Source of the DNA: Amanita rubescens
Lineage: Eukaryota; Basidiomycota; Agaricomycetes; Agaricales; Amanitaceae
Direction of reading: 5' to 3'
Length of the DNA stretch: 64,000 nt
NCBI GenBank assembly: GCA_015039365.1
Contig: WION01000058.1
Coordinates: 124,001-188,000 of the forward strand
The notes below the pieces were generated by a model that saw nothing but the letters and a program-made list of their open reading frames with translations, made no database searches and was not told where the DNA came from. Shown here piece after piece: positions 33,155 through 46,200 of this stretch (the stretch's first letter is position 1; each line of letters opens with the position of its first letter). A program made the position numbers and the translations under genes.

Positions 33155-35492
33155 TCACCTAGCATATGGATGGAAACTATGTTGCCCTCGCGATGTGACA
33201 CGCGCTGGACCTCCTGCATTCATACCCATCCGGTTCATACCACCCATACCACCAGCCATAGCCCCCATCCCCGCTCTCATCCCCATTCCCATATTTCCAC
33301 CCATACCACCCATACCGCCCATACCGCCCATCCCAGCACCAACGCCCATCCCGCCAACGCCCATACCAGGCGCCCCCATCGGGCCCATTCCCAGCCTCAT
33401 CGGCCCCATATTCCCCATCGCACCCGCACCCATCATCCCCATCCCCCCACCCATCATATTGTTCATCCCTGCCATGCCCGCACCCATCATGTTATTCATC
33501 CCACCCATCCCCATCCCCATCATGGCCATCGGATTCATCCCCATCATTGGCATACCACCACCCATCATAGGCATCTGATTCATACCACGCTGGAACATCA
33601 TCGCCATAGGATTAGGTTGCTGAGGCGTAAACGGTATATTCATCGGCGTATTCCGATTCTGTGAGGCATCATTGAACATCCCTGCGTTCTGCCCCCCATT
33701 CCGGTTTTGATCCCGTTGGCTACGCGGTTGTGCCATCTTAACCTCAATCTGTGGGGTAACGGAACTCAATCAATGTCTGCACCACAAACAAGCGCAAGAT
33801 CGTTCACAAACCTGCTTGTCGTCAAGAATCAAGCCAATCTTGCCCACCAACTGCTCCGCATTGCCTCCGTCCTCAAACGTGACAAATCCAAACCCTTTTG
33901 ATCGTCCACTCTCTCGGTCGACCATCACCGTGGCATCGACCACCTTGCCATATGTAGAGAAAAACTCTTTCATGGATTCGGCAGTTGTGGAAGGCGCAAG
34001 CCCACCGACAAAGTATCGCGTGTTCCGTAGGTGCTCTTCCCTAGGAATCGCACGTTTAGGATCAATCTACAGATGCCTCATCAACACGGGCCACGTATAA
34101 AGCATCCACAAAACAAAACACACCTGTTTTCCATCCAGAAAATGCTCCCGGCCAACAACTAAATTGACAGCATTAGGATCTTCAAAAGTCAAGAACGCAA
34201 ATCCTCTAGATGTCCCACTCGCATCTCGCATGATGGTGCAGGCGTCAACCTTTGAGACGTGTAAACGTGTTAGAACGAATTCTTAAAGCGACTCCGGATA
34301 GACGGTAAAGCATGAAGGCTATACCTTTCCAAACTGTGAAAAATAATCCCTTAAACCTTCTGCTCGCGGGCAAAAGGGAACAGGGAATCGAGTCGAAAGA
34401 GGGGAGGAACATAACAAGCATTGATTAGCGGTATGTAAAGGTATGCATCGTAGCAAGGAGATAATATACCGTCTGTTGTGTCCCAGTTTAGACCACCAAT
34501 GAACATTTTGCTACATGTCCAGATCGTAAGCGTAGGTGGAAGTAAGATAGATAGTTTTAGTCGAGTCGTGTAGGTCCAAGTAGTCGAGTGGGTGTTTCCA
34601 AAGAGCAAAGAGAAAAAGAGGTCGTAAGCGATATCAGTATCCAGTCAGACCCAGAATCAAGATGAAAACATGGCCAATCAACAGGCAGCGCGGACAAGTC
34701 AGATAGCGACAATGACACAGGTAGACCGACAAGACAGGTATCGAGATGAGCATATCATATGTCGTATCGTAGCTGTACCATCTGTTTTTCGCCGTAGGAG
34801 AGACGTGCTATGCGAACGAGAACAAAAACAACGGGGAAAAAAATAACCACCGGCGCGTGAAGCACATATGACCGTAACAAGGTAGCCCGACCGCTTTTAT
34901 GGACAAAGCAGTGCGAGAAATTCAACAATGTGGCATTAGCAACGTACTCACCCAGCATCGTGCATTTCCGAGGGCTTCTTGCCAAAGACAGGGTCGCCGG
35001 AAGTCGTCCCCTCGTGCGTTGCAATTTTCGAGGTCGCAATCCTCTGCTGCCGCTCCTGGCTTGGAGTTTGCTGGTAGGCTGAAAATTGTCGAGCAATTTG
35101 TGCGGAATAGGATAGTGTATTTGATGACGTGGATCTTGGAGATGCGGATTTAGCTGGTAGTGACCCGTTAGATTGAGTAGGTGACGGAGCAGTGGTAGAG
35201 GCGGAACTGGTTGTTCCCACCGCTCTTGCTGGCAGCTCGTAGGGTTTGGCATCCGAATTAGTTCTCGTTCTGTTTCCCTCCGTTTGAGATACATTGTCTT
35301 GTTGTTCTGTCTCCCCCATATATTGAGAGCCGTCTTCAAGTTCCTCCTCTACTTCGTCGTTGAGCGGAACTGCATATTCGTTGTCGTCTTCCCCGTATAT
35401 GTCTACATCGGTTCTCAGCCTTAAGGTCGATGTACTAATGACAGCATAGACTCACCGCCGTAAATGTCTGAGTCCAAGGCTGCCTTCGACAT
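33155..35492 (-). CDS. Hrp1/Nab4-type hnRNP with two RRMs and a Met-Gly-rich tail
   Basis: The start MSKAALDSDIYG, an acidic spacer and a Ser/Thr/Gln-rich linker precede two RNA-recognition motifs. RRM1 has KMFIGGLNWDTTDEGL and GFAFLTFED; RRM2 has RYFVGGLAPSTTAESMKEFF and GFGFVTFED. The tail (33155-33600) is built from Met, Gly, Asn and Pro repeats (GMGGMGGMGG and similar). This layout is that of Hrp1/Nab4 in yeast and Musashi/DAZAP-like hnRNPs: Hrp1 binds UA-rich polyadenylation enhancers as part of CFI and shuttles with mRNA. The intron between the linker exon (ending HDAG) and RRM1 is about 440 nt, far longer than others here. Confidence 0.88.
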
Positions 35493-35628
35493 TGGGTAAT
35501 TGTCCTGGTGGAGGTGCTGGGATGGGTGAGGCGGTGGACGAAAAGGTCAGGTTTATGTGGAGCGGCGACCCTGAGCTCCACGTGACTGTGCGTGCATATT
35601 GTGATGTGACCGACTGTAGTATGTACAG

Positions 35629-38605
35629 CTACGCTACGTACTTGAACTTATTCTTATCATCTGGGCTCCTCTCCAAGTAATCAGATTCAACCAACGCATC
35701 AATCCGCTTCTTTATCTGATCCACATTGGGCTTGAAATGACTAGACACCGCATCAATGGTTGCAATCTTGAGCTGCTCGAATGAGAGCTCCTTGCGCGCT
35801 TTCATTATCCGAACAATAGCAGCGTCAAGGTAGTGTTTTCTGTCACCCTCGATAGCCATATTAGTGCGTTTTGATTCTTCCGGCTGTAGAAGACCTCGTA
35901 AGTTTTACTGTCGAATAATGCGAAATGGTACTGAACGCACCGAAATCTTCGCCTGAATTGAGCTGATGTGAATTTTCGACCTCGGGTCTTCAAAGTCAGC
36001 ATTGAACCGGAATACATCTCCATCATTCACATCACGTCCTACTGGAATCTTCCTCAGCACCCTTATTTTCCCGCAAGCTAAACTTTGAAGTGTACGCCTC
36101 AAGTCCCCGTCATCTGCGGAGAGTTCTGAACGAGTGCACACCATGACAAAGAAAATGTTGACGAACCCATTCTGACTTGTTCTTTGATATCCGAAAACGG
36201 TATTTCCGTCGTTTCGTTGAACAAGAGCAAAATTACGGCTTGGTACAAGCTCACAGACAGCTCCTTTATCCCGGGGTCAAACTGCGCAATCAAACTAGCC
36301 GTTCCGAGTGCATGGTCCCAATCCAGAACGTGTTGAGCGTGTTTTACCTTATAATAGGTGCCAAATGCTGTCAGATCAGCTTGCATCTGCGTACGAACCA
36401 ATCAGTGATGCATCCGCGGAGCGTAAACAAGAGACTGACCCCAGGAGGCAAATCGATCCCGCTTTTCGGCACGGTAAATGGCCAAGCACTCCTTTGAAGC
36501 ACCATAACTGTAAGTTTCTGCCCGGAGCTCTCAAGTGCGAGCTTATCGTGATATTCCCTCATGATCTCCTTGGACAACGCGAGATCCTTGAACATATCTT
36601 CACCCATTCCAAACTCGGGATCGTACTCTGCAACTGCGTCAATCTCTGCTATGACAAATAACCGAGTACTCACTCTGTTTCAACTTCCTAATCATTCCCT
36701 TCTCGAAATCGTCCGATGCACTTCGTCCGAGCAACAACCGCTTGGCCAATGCACGATGGTAAAACGACCTGAACACGTCTTTATCATCCGTGAACCTGTA
36801 CAATGCCAACACCTTGTCCAGTTCCGATTCATACGCCCAGTCACTTGCTTGTCCCTGCCCTTTCCTCATCGCCTGGTCCAGATGCTTCGCGATCTGCTCT
36901 GCCGGAGCCAACCTCCGAGCTTTGAATCCGAGAGCAAACGCGTCAGACAGGGCATAAACGAACTCTTTACCGGGCACTTTGGGTGGAATGGCACTGGTGG
37001 ACGGCGCTGGAAGGGACGAAGTAGGTTCAGAAGTAGTTATGGACACGTCCTTTGGTTCGTCAACAAAGGCGGTGTTTATAATTTGATCTGCAAGATCTTT
37101 GAGGTCCAAAAGGCGTTGAACCATTTCTTCATCTTGGGCTTGATCTTTGACGATATCGGCTACAGACGTCTAGTTGGATGATAAGCAAAACGTACGTCAA
37201 ATGGAAAGGATGCGTACCTGTATATACTTCTTGAACGATGCGCAGAGCGCCTTGGTGCCATCTACACGCGCGAATAAGGCATACATGGACCCGAGTGTCT
37301 CGACATCTCTACGTCCCATATGTATAGAAACGGCTGGATACAGGTATTAGTTAACTCCGACCACGAAAAGTAGATACTTACTTTCGTTGGCCAACCAATC
37401 GATGCGATTCGTCCACAAGGCCACTTCGGTCACTTTGCGCACAAGACTCCAACTACAGATAGGGAGTATCTTTGCCCGCTTAATCTCTTCCTCGAGCCGC
37501 AACTTCATATTCCGGAAGAAATCGGGAGCATCATCTTTCATCGTCTTGGAAAGTCTTTCGGATTCCTCTTCATAGAACTTGCGTGCAACTTCAATGTAAC
37601 GGTCTTCGAATAAGTTGTACTTGTGGTAAATGAGAAGCTGCTTGATAAGGAGTGGGATTAGATCTCTCTCGTCATGCTTAAGCCTGCTACGTCGTCAGCA
37701 AAAGAATGGTACGAACCACATGAAGTACCTGAGAGACCGTTCCCAGTTTACCCAGCTTTCAATGTCTGCCCGGAGGCGGTCAACGATTGGCTGGTTGTCG
37801 AAAATGCGGGTGTTGAAGATTGAGAATGCCAGCTCGCTATGGCCGAGATTTAACCAAACCATAAACTCAATCACGGATTATTGTATACGCACCGTATGTG
37901 TGCTACATTGCGAGCTTTAACAACATATACTTGATCCAGATAAGTAAGGAGGGACTTAAGAAGGTCCTGATCATGCCGCAGTCCGATTTCAGCTGATATA
38001 CGCGAACCTCAAATTTTTGTACACACCGTCTGCGTATTGAACCATTCGCATACATCGACGAAATGACGTATCCATTCTATTCCTTTGACGTCCATCTGGG
38101 TAAGAATTTTGCTCAATTGCCCCGTACAGCGTTCAAACTCCAGTTTAAGCGTATCATAAAGACCTTCGCCTTTATCTTCCACGAGAACAATCGAACGACA
38201 GGCATTATAAATTGTCTCGTATGTAGCTGGAATGATTTCTGGATGTTCCTTGGTTAGGATAATGCGGATGCAGCGATGGAGGAGGGCAAGTTGAGTCTGT
38301 GGTAGAACGGGCTTCTCGTCTGCAACTTCGTTCCGTCAGTGAAACATGAAATCCTCTAAATGGAGACACATACGACGAGACCCGATGATTTCGATCTTTA
38401 TGGGACCTTTTGAGGCCTTTGGCTGCTGGGATTTCGAGTTTGGCCTAGATGCTGTGGCAGAGTCAGAGTCGGTGTCGAGACGTGGAACCTTGCGACTAAT
38501 AGATGCCGACGCATCGTATAGCGTGTCGTTTACTGCAGTTGGACGTAAAGAGGTGAATCCATTGGAGGTTCGAGGAAGTGAGAGAAGTGAGAACAGGATC
38601 GACAT
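35629..38605 (-). CDS. CUL4: Cullin-4 (CRL4 scaffold)
   Basis: The exons spell a full cullin. The N-terminal part has LLHRCIRIILTKEHPEIIP, IYNACRSIVLVEDKGEGLY and FERCTGQLSKIL. The cullin-homology part has FRSFYHRALAKRLLLGRSAS, MFKDLALSKEIMREYHDKL and WPFTVPKSGIDLPPGV. The C-terminal part has DLRRTLQSLACGKIRVL, GRDVNDGDVFRFN and the neddylation WH-B domain HYLDAAIVRIMKARKELSF (modified Lys within RIMKARK), with terminal KFKYVA. The LACGK...DVNDGD...FN block favours CUL4 over CUL1 or CUL3. CUL4 bridges DDB1-type adaptors to Rbx1 in nuclear ubiquitin ligases acting in DNA repair, replication licensing and heterochromatin. The start at 38605 gives a Ser-rich leader and is not certain. Confidence 0.9.
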
Positions 38606-39199
38606 GTTGATGGTCAGTAGCTACAAATCCGAGTCCATTGACAAGTTCTCACGAGCGTGAGCCATAAGAAATGTGGTGAAAGAAGAGTTTGAAAGAACTC
38701 ATGAATATATAATAGCAATTGTGTTAAGTACCGCTAATGACCTCATCAACAATCTCAGAATGCCATGAATGCGGAAAAATCCAGACTCTCCGCAGTACGC
38801 CCGTGAATATTGGACAGTATCACACTGCTTTTGAAGCCGCTGTCAAGCCCCCGTCGTGCTCACACAGCCCATAGAACTCAATTTTCATGAGATCCGGAGG
38901 GCTTTCAAAGTGGTGAGGTACCAGCGATGTCATTGAACGGTGTGTGTGCGAGATACATGGTGAATGTCTACTTCGCCGAGCTACATCCCAACTCGGTAAG
39001 AAACGACGAGCGAGACGAGCATATATGCTGGCCAGTCACTATGATCCTTCTAAAAGAAACAGTCAGAACCAGTGACAACCACCATCTTACGCTAAGCCGA
39101 ACTTGGACATCGCACTGAATGTACGGTGTATGCCGTGTCAATTTGGTATCAGTATCACACCGTCCCAGAACAGGGAGGAAAAAATGCACTCTATCAAAT
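38606..39199. other. Intergenic upstream of CUL4
   Basis: No gene was recognised. It runs into the left copy of the direct repeat that flanks the APH-like gene. Confidence 0.45.
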
Positions 39200-39630
39200 A
39201 CCAGTCAGCAATCTAGTAGTTCTGTACGACAAGAACAGAATGCCCCTCGTATGTTAGTCCAGGCCTCAACACCGGCTGACTTGGAGGAGAAGAATCTCTG
39301 TAGACCACACTGGATACCAGCAAGTGTTCACACCCCAGTATGTGGACCAGCCAAACCAATTACATCACAGATTCGAATCGACTTTGCGTCGATTCGATCT
39401 GTGGGGTGTTACAAGTTGAACGACGAACAGTCAATTCACCCCGGAAGTGTCATATGGTGCGTTACTACGAACACCTCAGAGGCAGGACATTAACTTGGCA
39501 CGGGCAGACGTCATCCAGACGCTCGGCCGTTGGCCAGCGGTGCGATGCACCGATAACACCGATAGGGCCATCGTAACCGTAGGTTCGCTGACTGGAACAC
39601 TTACCATGGTGGTAGTTGATGAAAGAGACA
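39200..39630 (+). repeat. Diverged dispersed repeat, left copy
   Basis: This aligns in the same orientation with 42631-43130. Shared blocks run in the same order: accagtcagcaatct, gcccctcgtatgt, gtccaggcctc, tctctgtagacca, acacctcagaggc, atgcaccga and gtagttgat. There is no coding capacity. It may be a non-autonomous element or a segmental duplication; no terminal repeats were recognised. Confidence 0.65.
39366..39404 (+). repeat. Near-perfect hairpin
   Basis: cacagattcgaatcgac is followed by tttgc and then gtcgattcgatctgtg, its near-perfect reverse complement (one base less). A 15-16 bp stem with a 5-nt loop would form. It lies inside the left repeat copy and is absent from the right copy. 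Confidence 0.7.
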
Positions 39631-40171
39631 AAAATCCAAATTCAGGTTATAACTCCGCGGCATTCACACGCTCTAATAGTAATAGTAATTACCTTATGTA
39701 GCACGTAGAGTGTTTTTTGTTTCCTGGCAACCGTATCGAGCTCGCGTCCTCTATACCAACTTAGCGCCGTACATGCAATAATACGTGCATCGTCTGCGTA
39801 TGCAACAAAATCCTGCAACCTTCAACAAGATGTTTGCGAGGCCAGAACCCGTCTTTCCCAGGCAATTGATCCGGATACACGCTCTCTCTCCTTTGGTGGA
39901 ACTTACCACCGCTACTTGCTCCCACCATGAGATGTCTGAAGAGCAGAGACGTTCTCATGCAGCCACAGTGGCTCAGCTCATTATCTAGAAGTTTGGAACC
40001 TTCAATCACAATTTCACATTGAAAGAAGATTTATAGCTACGCCAGGTCTACAACACAATCTATCTCCAACCAGGTTGCAAAAGAGTCAAAATTTACTAAT
40101 GTTACCTGCGGGAGCGGAGCAAACTTGTACAACACTAAGCATCGACCCGTAAGCGCAACTGCCGGAAGGAG
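39631..40171. other. Non-coding stretch between repeat and APH-like gene
   Basis: No supported gene on either strand. Confidence 0.45.
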
Positions 40172-41962
40172 TCAATGAAGCTTTCGGATTCCCTCGTCCG
40201 AGTCTGATTCATCTGAATCAGGAACCCAATCGACCCGGCCATCGGCGTATGCCTTTCCAGTCCCCGCTTCTTCTGTTGCCACATAACGCTCGAGACGGCC
40301 TTGCATCATCTTGTTGCTCCACAAAATCCTATTCATGAAGATAGCCTTGAAATTATTGAGAGTCGAACATCTTCCTGAGGGTATGCAAGCCTGGGCTTCG
40401 AAGTAACGAGCCGTACCGGGTGGAAACTGTTTCCGAATAGCGCGAACAAAGTGTGGTCGAAGGATAGCATTTTCCTCGTAGAGGTTTTTGGAAGTGTCAA
40501 CGTCTTGTATGAAGACTGGGTATTCGTAGAGAAAATAAAGAGGCGCAGTGTGTGCATGATCCCAATCTATGACGCCGACAAGGCGTGGAGGGGAAGTGCC
40601 ACCGCTGACTGTGGGATCAGTGAAAAGAAGATTTTGACCATCAAAATCTGTGTGCCGAAGTCGGAAGGGTGGACGGATATATGGCTCGTTCTTGTGCGAG
40701 GCGAAATAATTCTCCAAGATGTCCCGTACTTTATATAATAGCATGCGATTCTCCCCGGATATGCTGCTACTGGACGAAAAACGGTCAATGAAAAGGTTGA
40801 GATAATCAAACATAGATCCGAAAGGCCCGTCGGACATGTCTTCGATCACCTCTTGCCCATTGATGTTCTCCATCATGTGGTGTAGCAGTGGTCCAACGGA
40901 GCCGTCTTCAGTGATAGAACCCGTAGCTTCGAATTCCATGTTTGCAAGCTGACCGAGCACCCAGGCGATCTGGGTCAAAACGTCTTTCTTGTGCTCTAAC
41001 GTGAGATCATCCCAGATTTGGTAAAGGTTTACGCCTTCGACGTAATCCATGACAAGGTATTGCATACCGACCTCGTTGGACGGCGAATCCTCGAAAAAGT
41101 GGACGACGGGAACGGGTATTGAAGTACGTAAGCGGACGAGCGTCATCGTGGCAACTTCACTGCGCAATGCAGACGGATGGCGGAGCGATCGACAGAGGCG
41201 TGCTATCAGTTTCCGGCCATCTTCTGTGTTGAGCATGTAAATTTCGTGATACGTGCCGCGAGTAACTTTCTGACAAGATGTGATCGTCCGGCCAATACGT
41301 GTATGGACGAGATCGCTGAGTCCTGTTAGATTAGGTTTTAGCTCGGGATACTCATCACTCTCGTATTCATCATCGTCGAGGCTTGGGAGGATGGAGAGAG
41401 ACATGGTCTTGGAAAGCAGGAGACTCGGATGATGATATTGAGCTGGAAGCTGGACCCCCAATGAGCTGATTAAAGGGAACACATCAGCAATCCTGGAGGT
41501 TGCTCTGGAGTTCAACTTGACAAGCGAAACATAAGTTTTGTGGCAAACAAAGAAAAATTATGCATACCGTTTCCTTTTCTCCCAGAGCGTTTGACCTTGG
41601 TGCTCAGGCTCAGACATTGGTCGCAATATTTCTGTGGCCGTAAGACATAGAGCTTAAAAGAACAAGGCCTGCTCACTCAGACGTCGTATTTTCTCGAATG
41701 TGCCTTGCCGCCAACACCAATTGAGAAGTTTCGTCAAATTTGAATTCTCGTCCCCATTAGGATCCGACGAGTACTTCTCCACAATGTCTTCTGCATTTTC
41801 GATGTTTGCAAACTTCTGATCAAGCTTGTCTTTAGCAGAGATTACTACACGTTCGAGGATGTAAGATTCAGGCGGGATCTTGTTGCGATCTGGGCTCCGT
41901 GCATATACAAAAGTATCCGATGAAGTAGGATCAAGGATGTCGTCGTCAACGAAGTCAAGTAT
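40172..41962 (-). CDS. Aminoglycoside phosphotransferase (APH)-family kinase-like protein; 5' end unresolved
   Basis: The main exon carries a kinase-like fold of the APH/choline-kinase type: IGRTITSCQKVTRGTYHEIY (N-lobe), LIARLCRS, MQYLVMDYVEGVNLYQIWDD, catalytic RLRHTDFDGQNLLF (HxDxxxxN) and metal-binding GVIDWDHAHTAP. Two upstream exons (LDFVDDDILDPTSSDTFVYA to GTFEKIRRL, and EILRPMSEPEHQGQTLWEKR) join in phase through GT-AG introns. No in-frame ATG or splice acceptor was found before ILDFVDDD, since an in-frame TAA lies just upstream and a nearby ATG is one base out of frame. The 5' end may be broken, or translation may start at the internal MSLSILPSL. Such proteins are abundant in Agaricomycetes; substrates are unknown. 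Confidence 0.75.
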
Positions 41963-42630
41963 GTTGGTTCGATGTGAACATAGAACGTATTATATGGTAC
42001 ACTGCGACTTGTATAAGTTGGATCTATGCGTGTCGATGCTTTAGTGTCTCACGAGGGATAACTCCTGCCCAAGAGAGGATATCCGACTACTAAAGATTGA
42101 TACCTGCTAGACTAACAAGTGACATTTGAATCTATGATTGAATGATAGTGTAGTGATGAGTCTGATGACTATGAACAACCTAGAATGAGCTAAATGGATG
42201 GGTGAAGCCCCAGGAGGGACTCCCGGCCCAAAACACTGGGGGTCGGCAAGGCGAGCTGTGAGGACGGGCGGGCGCCGAACTGGTCAGCCTTGCGACACCT
42301 GGCAGCGCGTCGGACAGAGAAGGAAACATAAGCAGGTGGATATCACCGCCTACCTTCCTCTGGTTGGACCTGTGAGTGGGTGTGGCGGGTGGGTGCGAAA
42401 AAGATGACGGAAGCTGCTGCGAGGTAAACGAGCTTCCCGACTGCGAGGTGGCTGAGAAAGAGAAGGGCGACACCGCCACCTCGCGCGCCTACATCCAGAC
42501 TCCTACCCAGTCCCTCGGACGTACTTTTGGCCCGATGAACAATCCGATTGGCATTCCACATTCATTGTTTGTACAAACGGCCAGTCAAAGGGTGGGTGTG
42601 GTGTAAGGTCGCAAAGAACTAGAATCGCAC
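41963..42630. other. Non-coding stretch with a GC-rich patch
   Basis: From about 42190 to 42540 the sequence is GC-rich, unlike its AT-rich flanks, and both strands stay open for 70-100 codons in several frames, as expected from composition alone. No protein family was recognised. It could be part of a decayed element. Confidence 0.4.
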
Positions 42631-43130
42631 ACCAGTCAGCAATCTGGCTTTGTATGATTAGATGGAAACAGCCCCTCGTATGTCGGTCCAGGCCTCCAAC
42701 ATGTAATTGCTTATGCAGGTTATCTGGAGGAGAGATATCTCTGTAGACCATGCCAGATGCCTCTGGCATCGGAGGCGAGATTTGCACCCCTGGTCATGGG
42801 CCATCCAGACATGTTGGCGAGTAGAACGACCCAAAGTCTTTTCATAGTCGTGGAGAGAACGTTGCAGACATGTCCGCCCGGGAGGATGCCCTCTAGGGTC
42901 GGGCGTCATTTGATACGCTACTTCCACGCTAGCATCACTAGGATGCAACTCGGAGGCGCATCGTTTAGTGCGTGACGACAAGCACCTCAGAGGCCGAGAA
43001 ACAAGTGCAAGCGCGCGGACGGGAAACGATAGTATCCCACTGCCGCAAGCTGCGGTGCTATGCACCGAATGACACCGATAGGGCTGTCGTAATCGTGGTA
43101 CTTACCATCGGTGTAGTTGATAAGAGATCC
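42631..43130 (+). repeat. Diverged dispersed repeat, right copy
   Basis: This is the direct-orientation counterpart of 39200-39630. It ends about 85 bp before the WDR59 start. The copies differ by many substitutions and small indels. Confidence 0.65.
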
Positions 43131-43213
43131 GTGTGAACTTTACTTGTTATAGAGTACGCCATATATGGCAACTTCTGGCCTATGAGGTATTCATAATTCA
43201 TTATTCAACGCTC

Positions 43214-46200
43214 ATGTCAAACCTGAGGCGGTCTCTCTCTGCCGTCCATTTCGATGAGCTGAGCACCTTACAGGATACAAGACAACCATCACGCGATTCC
43301 TCACTGACCGACTCTTCCGCCGAACCACTACAACCTCCACCTGAATACCGGCATTACAGTCCTCATATCCTCCACTCACATTTTTCCAACCATGAACGTA
43401 GTTTCTACCACCACCTGCGAGAGCGTGGCTCAGAATACGCTGTTGATGCGGATGAAAGCGAAGGAGAAGAGCGAGAAGATGTCGGAGAAATAGGTCACTC
43501 GTCTATGACGCGCGTTTCGGACTCTGCTACAAAACACGGTTCAGACGCAGAGGAGCAACGGCCTTCGATGCTTATACGCGGAAGAAGACAGCCTTCAATA
43601 ACTTCTTCTGACCCCGATGTGGATATTGCTCCTGGTAGCTCGACATCGAGTGCAGCCAAAATTTCACCAGGCTTTGGGAGCAACTTGAAACGGAGCTTGC
43701 AAATTGATATGAAAGACCTGGTTGGCGACTCTGTGGCGAATGTTCGTGTCGTTAGTTCTCTCTTCCGCGATGTGCTAATAACAGAACTACTTTTTAGATG
43801 AGCATTAGCCCAGGGTCTCGAGATGTCGTTTTGGCAGCGTGCGTATCATTTCGTCTAGCTATTTTAAACGCGTTTTGATTAGAGCTCGTACACGTAGTCG
43901 CCGAGGGATGTACATCATTGACCTCGAAACACCGCTTGAAGTACCTCGCTTTCTTCCTCAAGGTGGAACGTGGGACGTTGCAGACGTGCAGTGGAACCCG
44001 CATCCTACTCGCGCAGAGTACATCGTATCCACCTCTGCTGAAAAATTGTATGTTCCGTAACTCTACTCTTCTGCGGGCGGTTTATACGAACAAGCTTAGG
44101 TTGATTTGGAACTTGGTGCTCCGCGGCAAAACCAACATAGAGCACGTTTTACAGGCTCACTATCGTGCCATTACTGATATCAATTGGCATACAACGGAAT
44201 GTGATACGGTCGTCAGTACTGGTATCGACTCTTGGGTATGGGCTTGGGATTTACGTGATCCTAGGAAGCCTATCTTTGGTGGGTTTTATTTCAAAGGATT
44301 AGTGTACTCGCTGACGCGCGTATCCCCAGGTTTGTCTGCGTTTAAATGTAAGCAAACCATTTCATCAATTCAACAATCTAACATGCCATAGCCGGAGGGA
44401 CGCAAGTCAAGTGGAACAGACAAGATGGCAACATCTTAGCATCCTCGCATGCTAATGAAGTTTACATCTGGGACCGTCGAGTACGTTTGAATCCGTTTCG
44501 TTTTATGCGATCGTTTCTCATTATGCGTTCCCAGAAAGGATCTCTCCCACTAACTCGCATTCATGCTCACAACTCCAAAATCTATGGTATCGACTGGTCA
44601 CACAACCTCCGGAACGAGATTGTCACATGTTCTCTTGATAAATCCATAAAAGTATGGGACGTCTCGGAATCTCGCATATCCAACATGTACGGCAGCCGGC
44701 CGACTAAGGTGTCATTCCTCGACAAAATCAAGGAGAATGAGTTTAGCATCCGCGGCCCGTTGGCGCAATGCGACCCTATAAGGATCATCAACACTCATTA
44801 TCCCGTTTGGCGGGCAAGATACTTGCCATTTGGGAGAGGCATTTTGAGCCTGGCGCAGAGAGGAGAGACGGCGTTGGAGATGTACGCTTTGAATGGTCCC
44901 GTGGAAAACAATACGGCAGTTGAAGTCTTTGAAGGCCATACAGATGTTGTGAAGGAGTTTGTATGGAGAAAAGGAGATTACGGTACGAATCTTTTATTCT
45001 TCATGTTATTGTTCATTAAATGCTCGATTCAGATGAATTCCAACTAATTACGTGGTCGAAAGACCGAACGTTGAAGTTCTGGCCTATAGACATGGAAGTG
45101 TTGCAGGTGCGTTGACGGTCATTATTCTTCTTTTTGCAATGCTTATTTAGTGGAATCAGAAAGTCGGGTATGAGTCGGACCCGTCTAGGAGCAAGCACCG
45201 CGGCAGCATGCGGCCACACACCATTTCGTACAGAAATCCACCTGACGGCGTGGACCATGTAATGGCGTTGTCAGGACCCTCGAGAAACCGTCCAACCTTC
45301 GTTCAAGTGCGTCCTGTCATCTTGCCCGACATACAGTATGTGCTTTCTATTTCCTTCGTTTCATTGTATCTTACTCAAGTGAAATTAGCGCGGCAGGTAC
45401 TTTGCGTGAGTAGTTGCAGCCTCATGTTCAGTTTTGTAATATAACCAATTTCATTAATAGGAGCGACGACGAAGCCGATAAATGTGCTCGCTAACACCTC
45501 GGCAAGGCCAAGAGGGGAGACTATGAGCCGAGGGATTGGGATTGGACCTGGGAAGAGTGCAGCAACGATCAACGCCTTCATGTGGTTGTCAAACGTCAAA
45601 GTCGGGGAACCGAAGGAGAATAGCTCCGGCCCTGCGAGTAAAGAGAGAGATGGAAGGTCCCGATCAAGACTGAGCTTGAAGATGAAGCAGTTGGAGCCTG
45701 CTGCTGCTACGGTCGCCGATCGTATGGGTTCGACGGAATTGGGCAAGAGAAGGAGAAGCGAAAGTAGATCCAGGGCTGTAGATGGCCAGGATTCGACTGG
45801 CCAGTCACTGCAGGACGAGTTGAGTTTCTTTTCCTGCTGTATTGAAGGGAACGCTGATTGTTTAAAAGGATTACAACCGTATTGACCAAGCTCCAGGCGC
45901 ACAAGATCAAGCTCGAAAAGGTGATTTGATCGTTTTTGCCTAGTGACGATGTGCTCATAAACTCTCACAGCATGACTTGACGAAGAAGCTCAATTGCACT
46001 TTAGGTCTACACGGTCCATGGGGCGAAGTCCACAAGTTACAGGTGTTTATCCGGGTTACATTCACTTTTCCCCGCGATTATCCTCATGCCAAGTATCCAC
46101 ATGGGATCCCGACTGTTGATTTGGAGCGGAACCCTCTTATCCCCATTTCTCTCCGTGCATTCATGCTTCGTCGCCTACGGACCATCCGAGAACGGCGCCG

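Noticed and set aside
33170..33664. Long plus-strand frames rich in His/Pro or Ile/Pro opposite the Hrp1-type tail
   Set aside because: They are antisense shadows of the Met-Gly repeat region; such composition always opens the opposite strand.
42198..42606. The GC-rich patch as a coding gene
   Set aside because: Several overlapping frames are open on both strands because of composition; none has splice sites or recognisable sequence.
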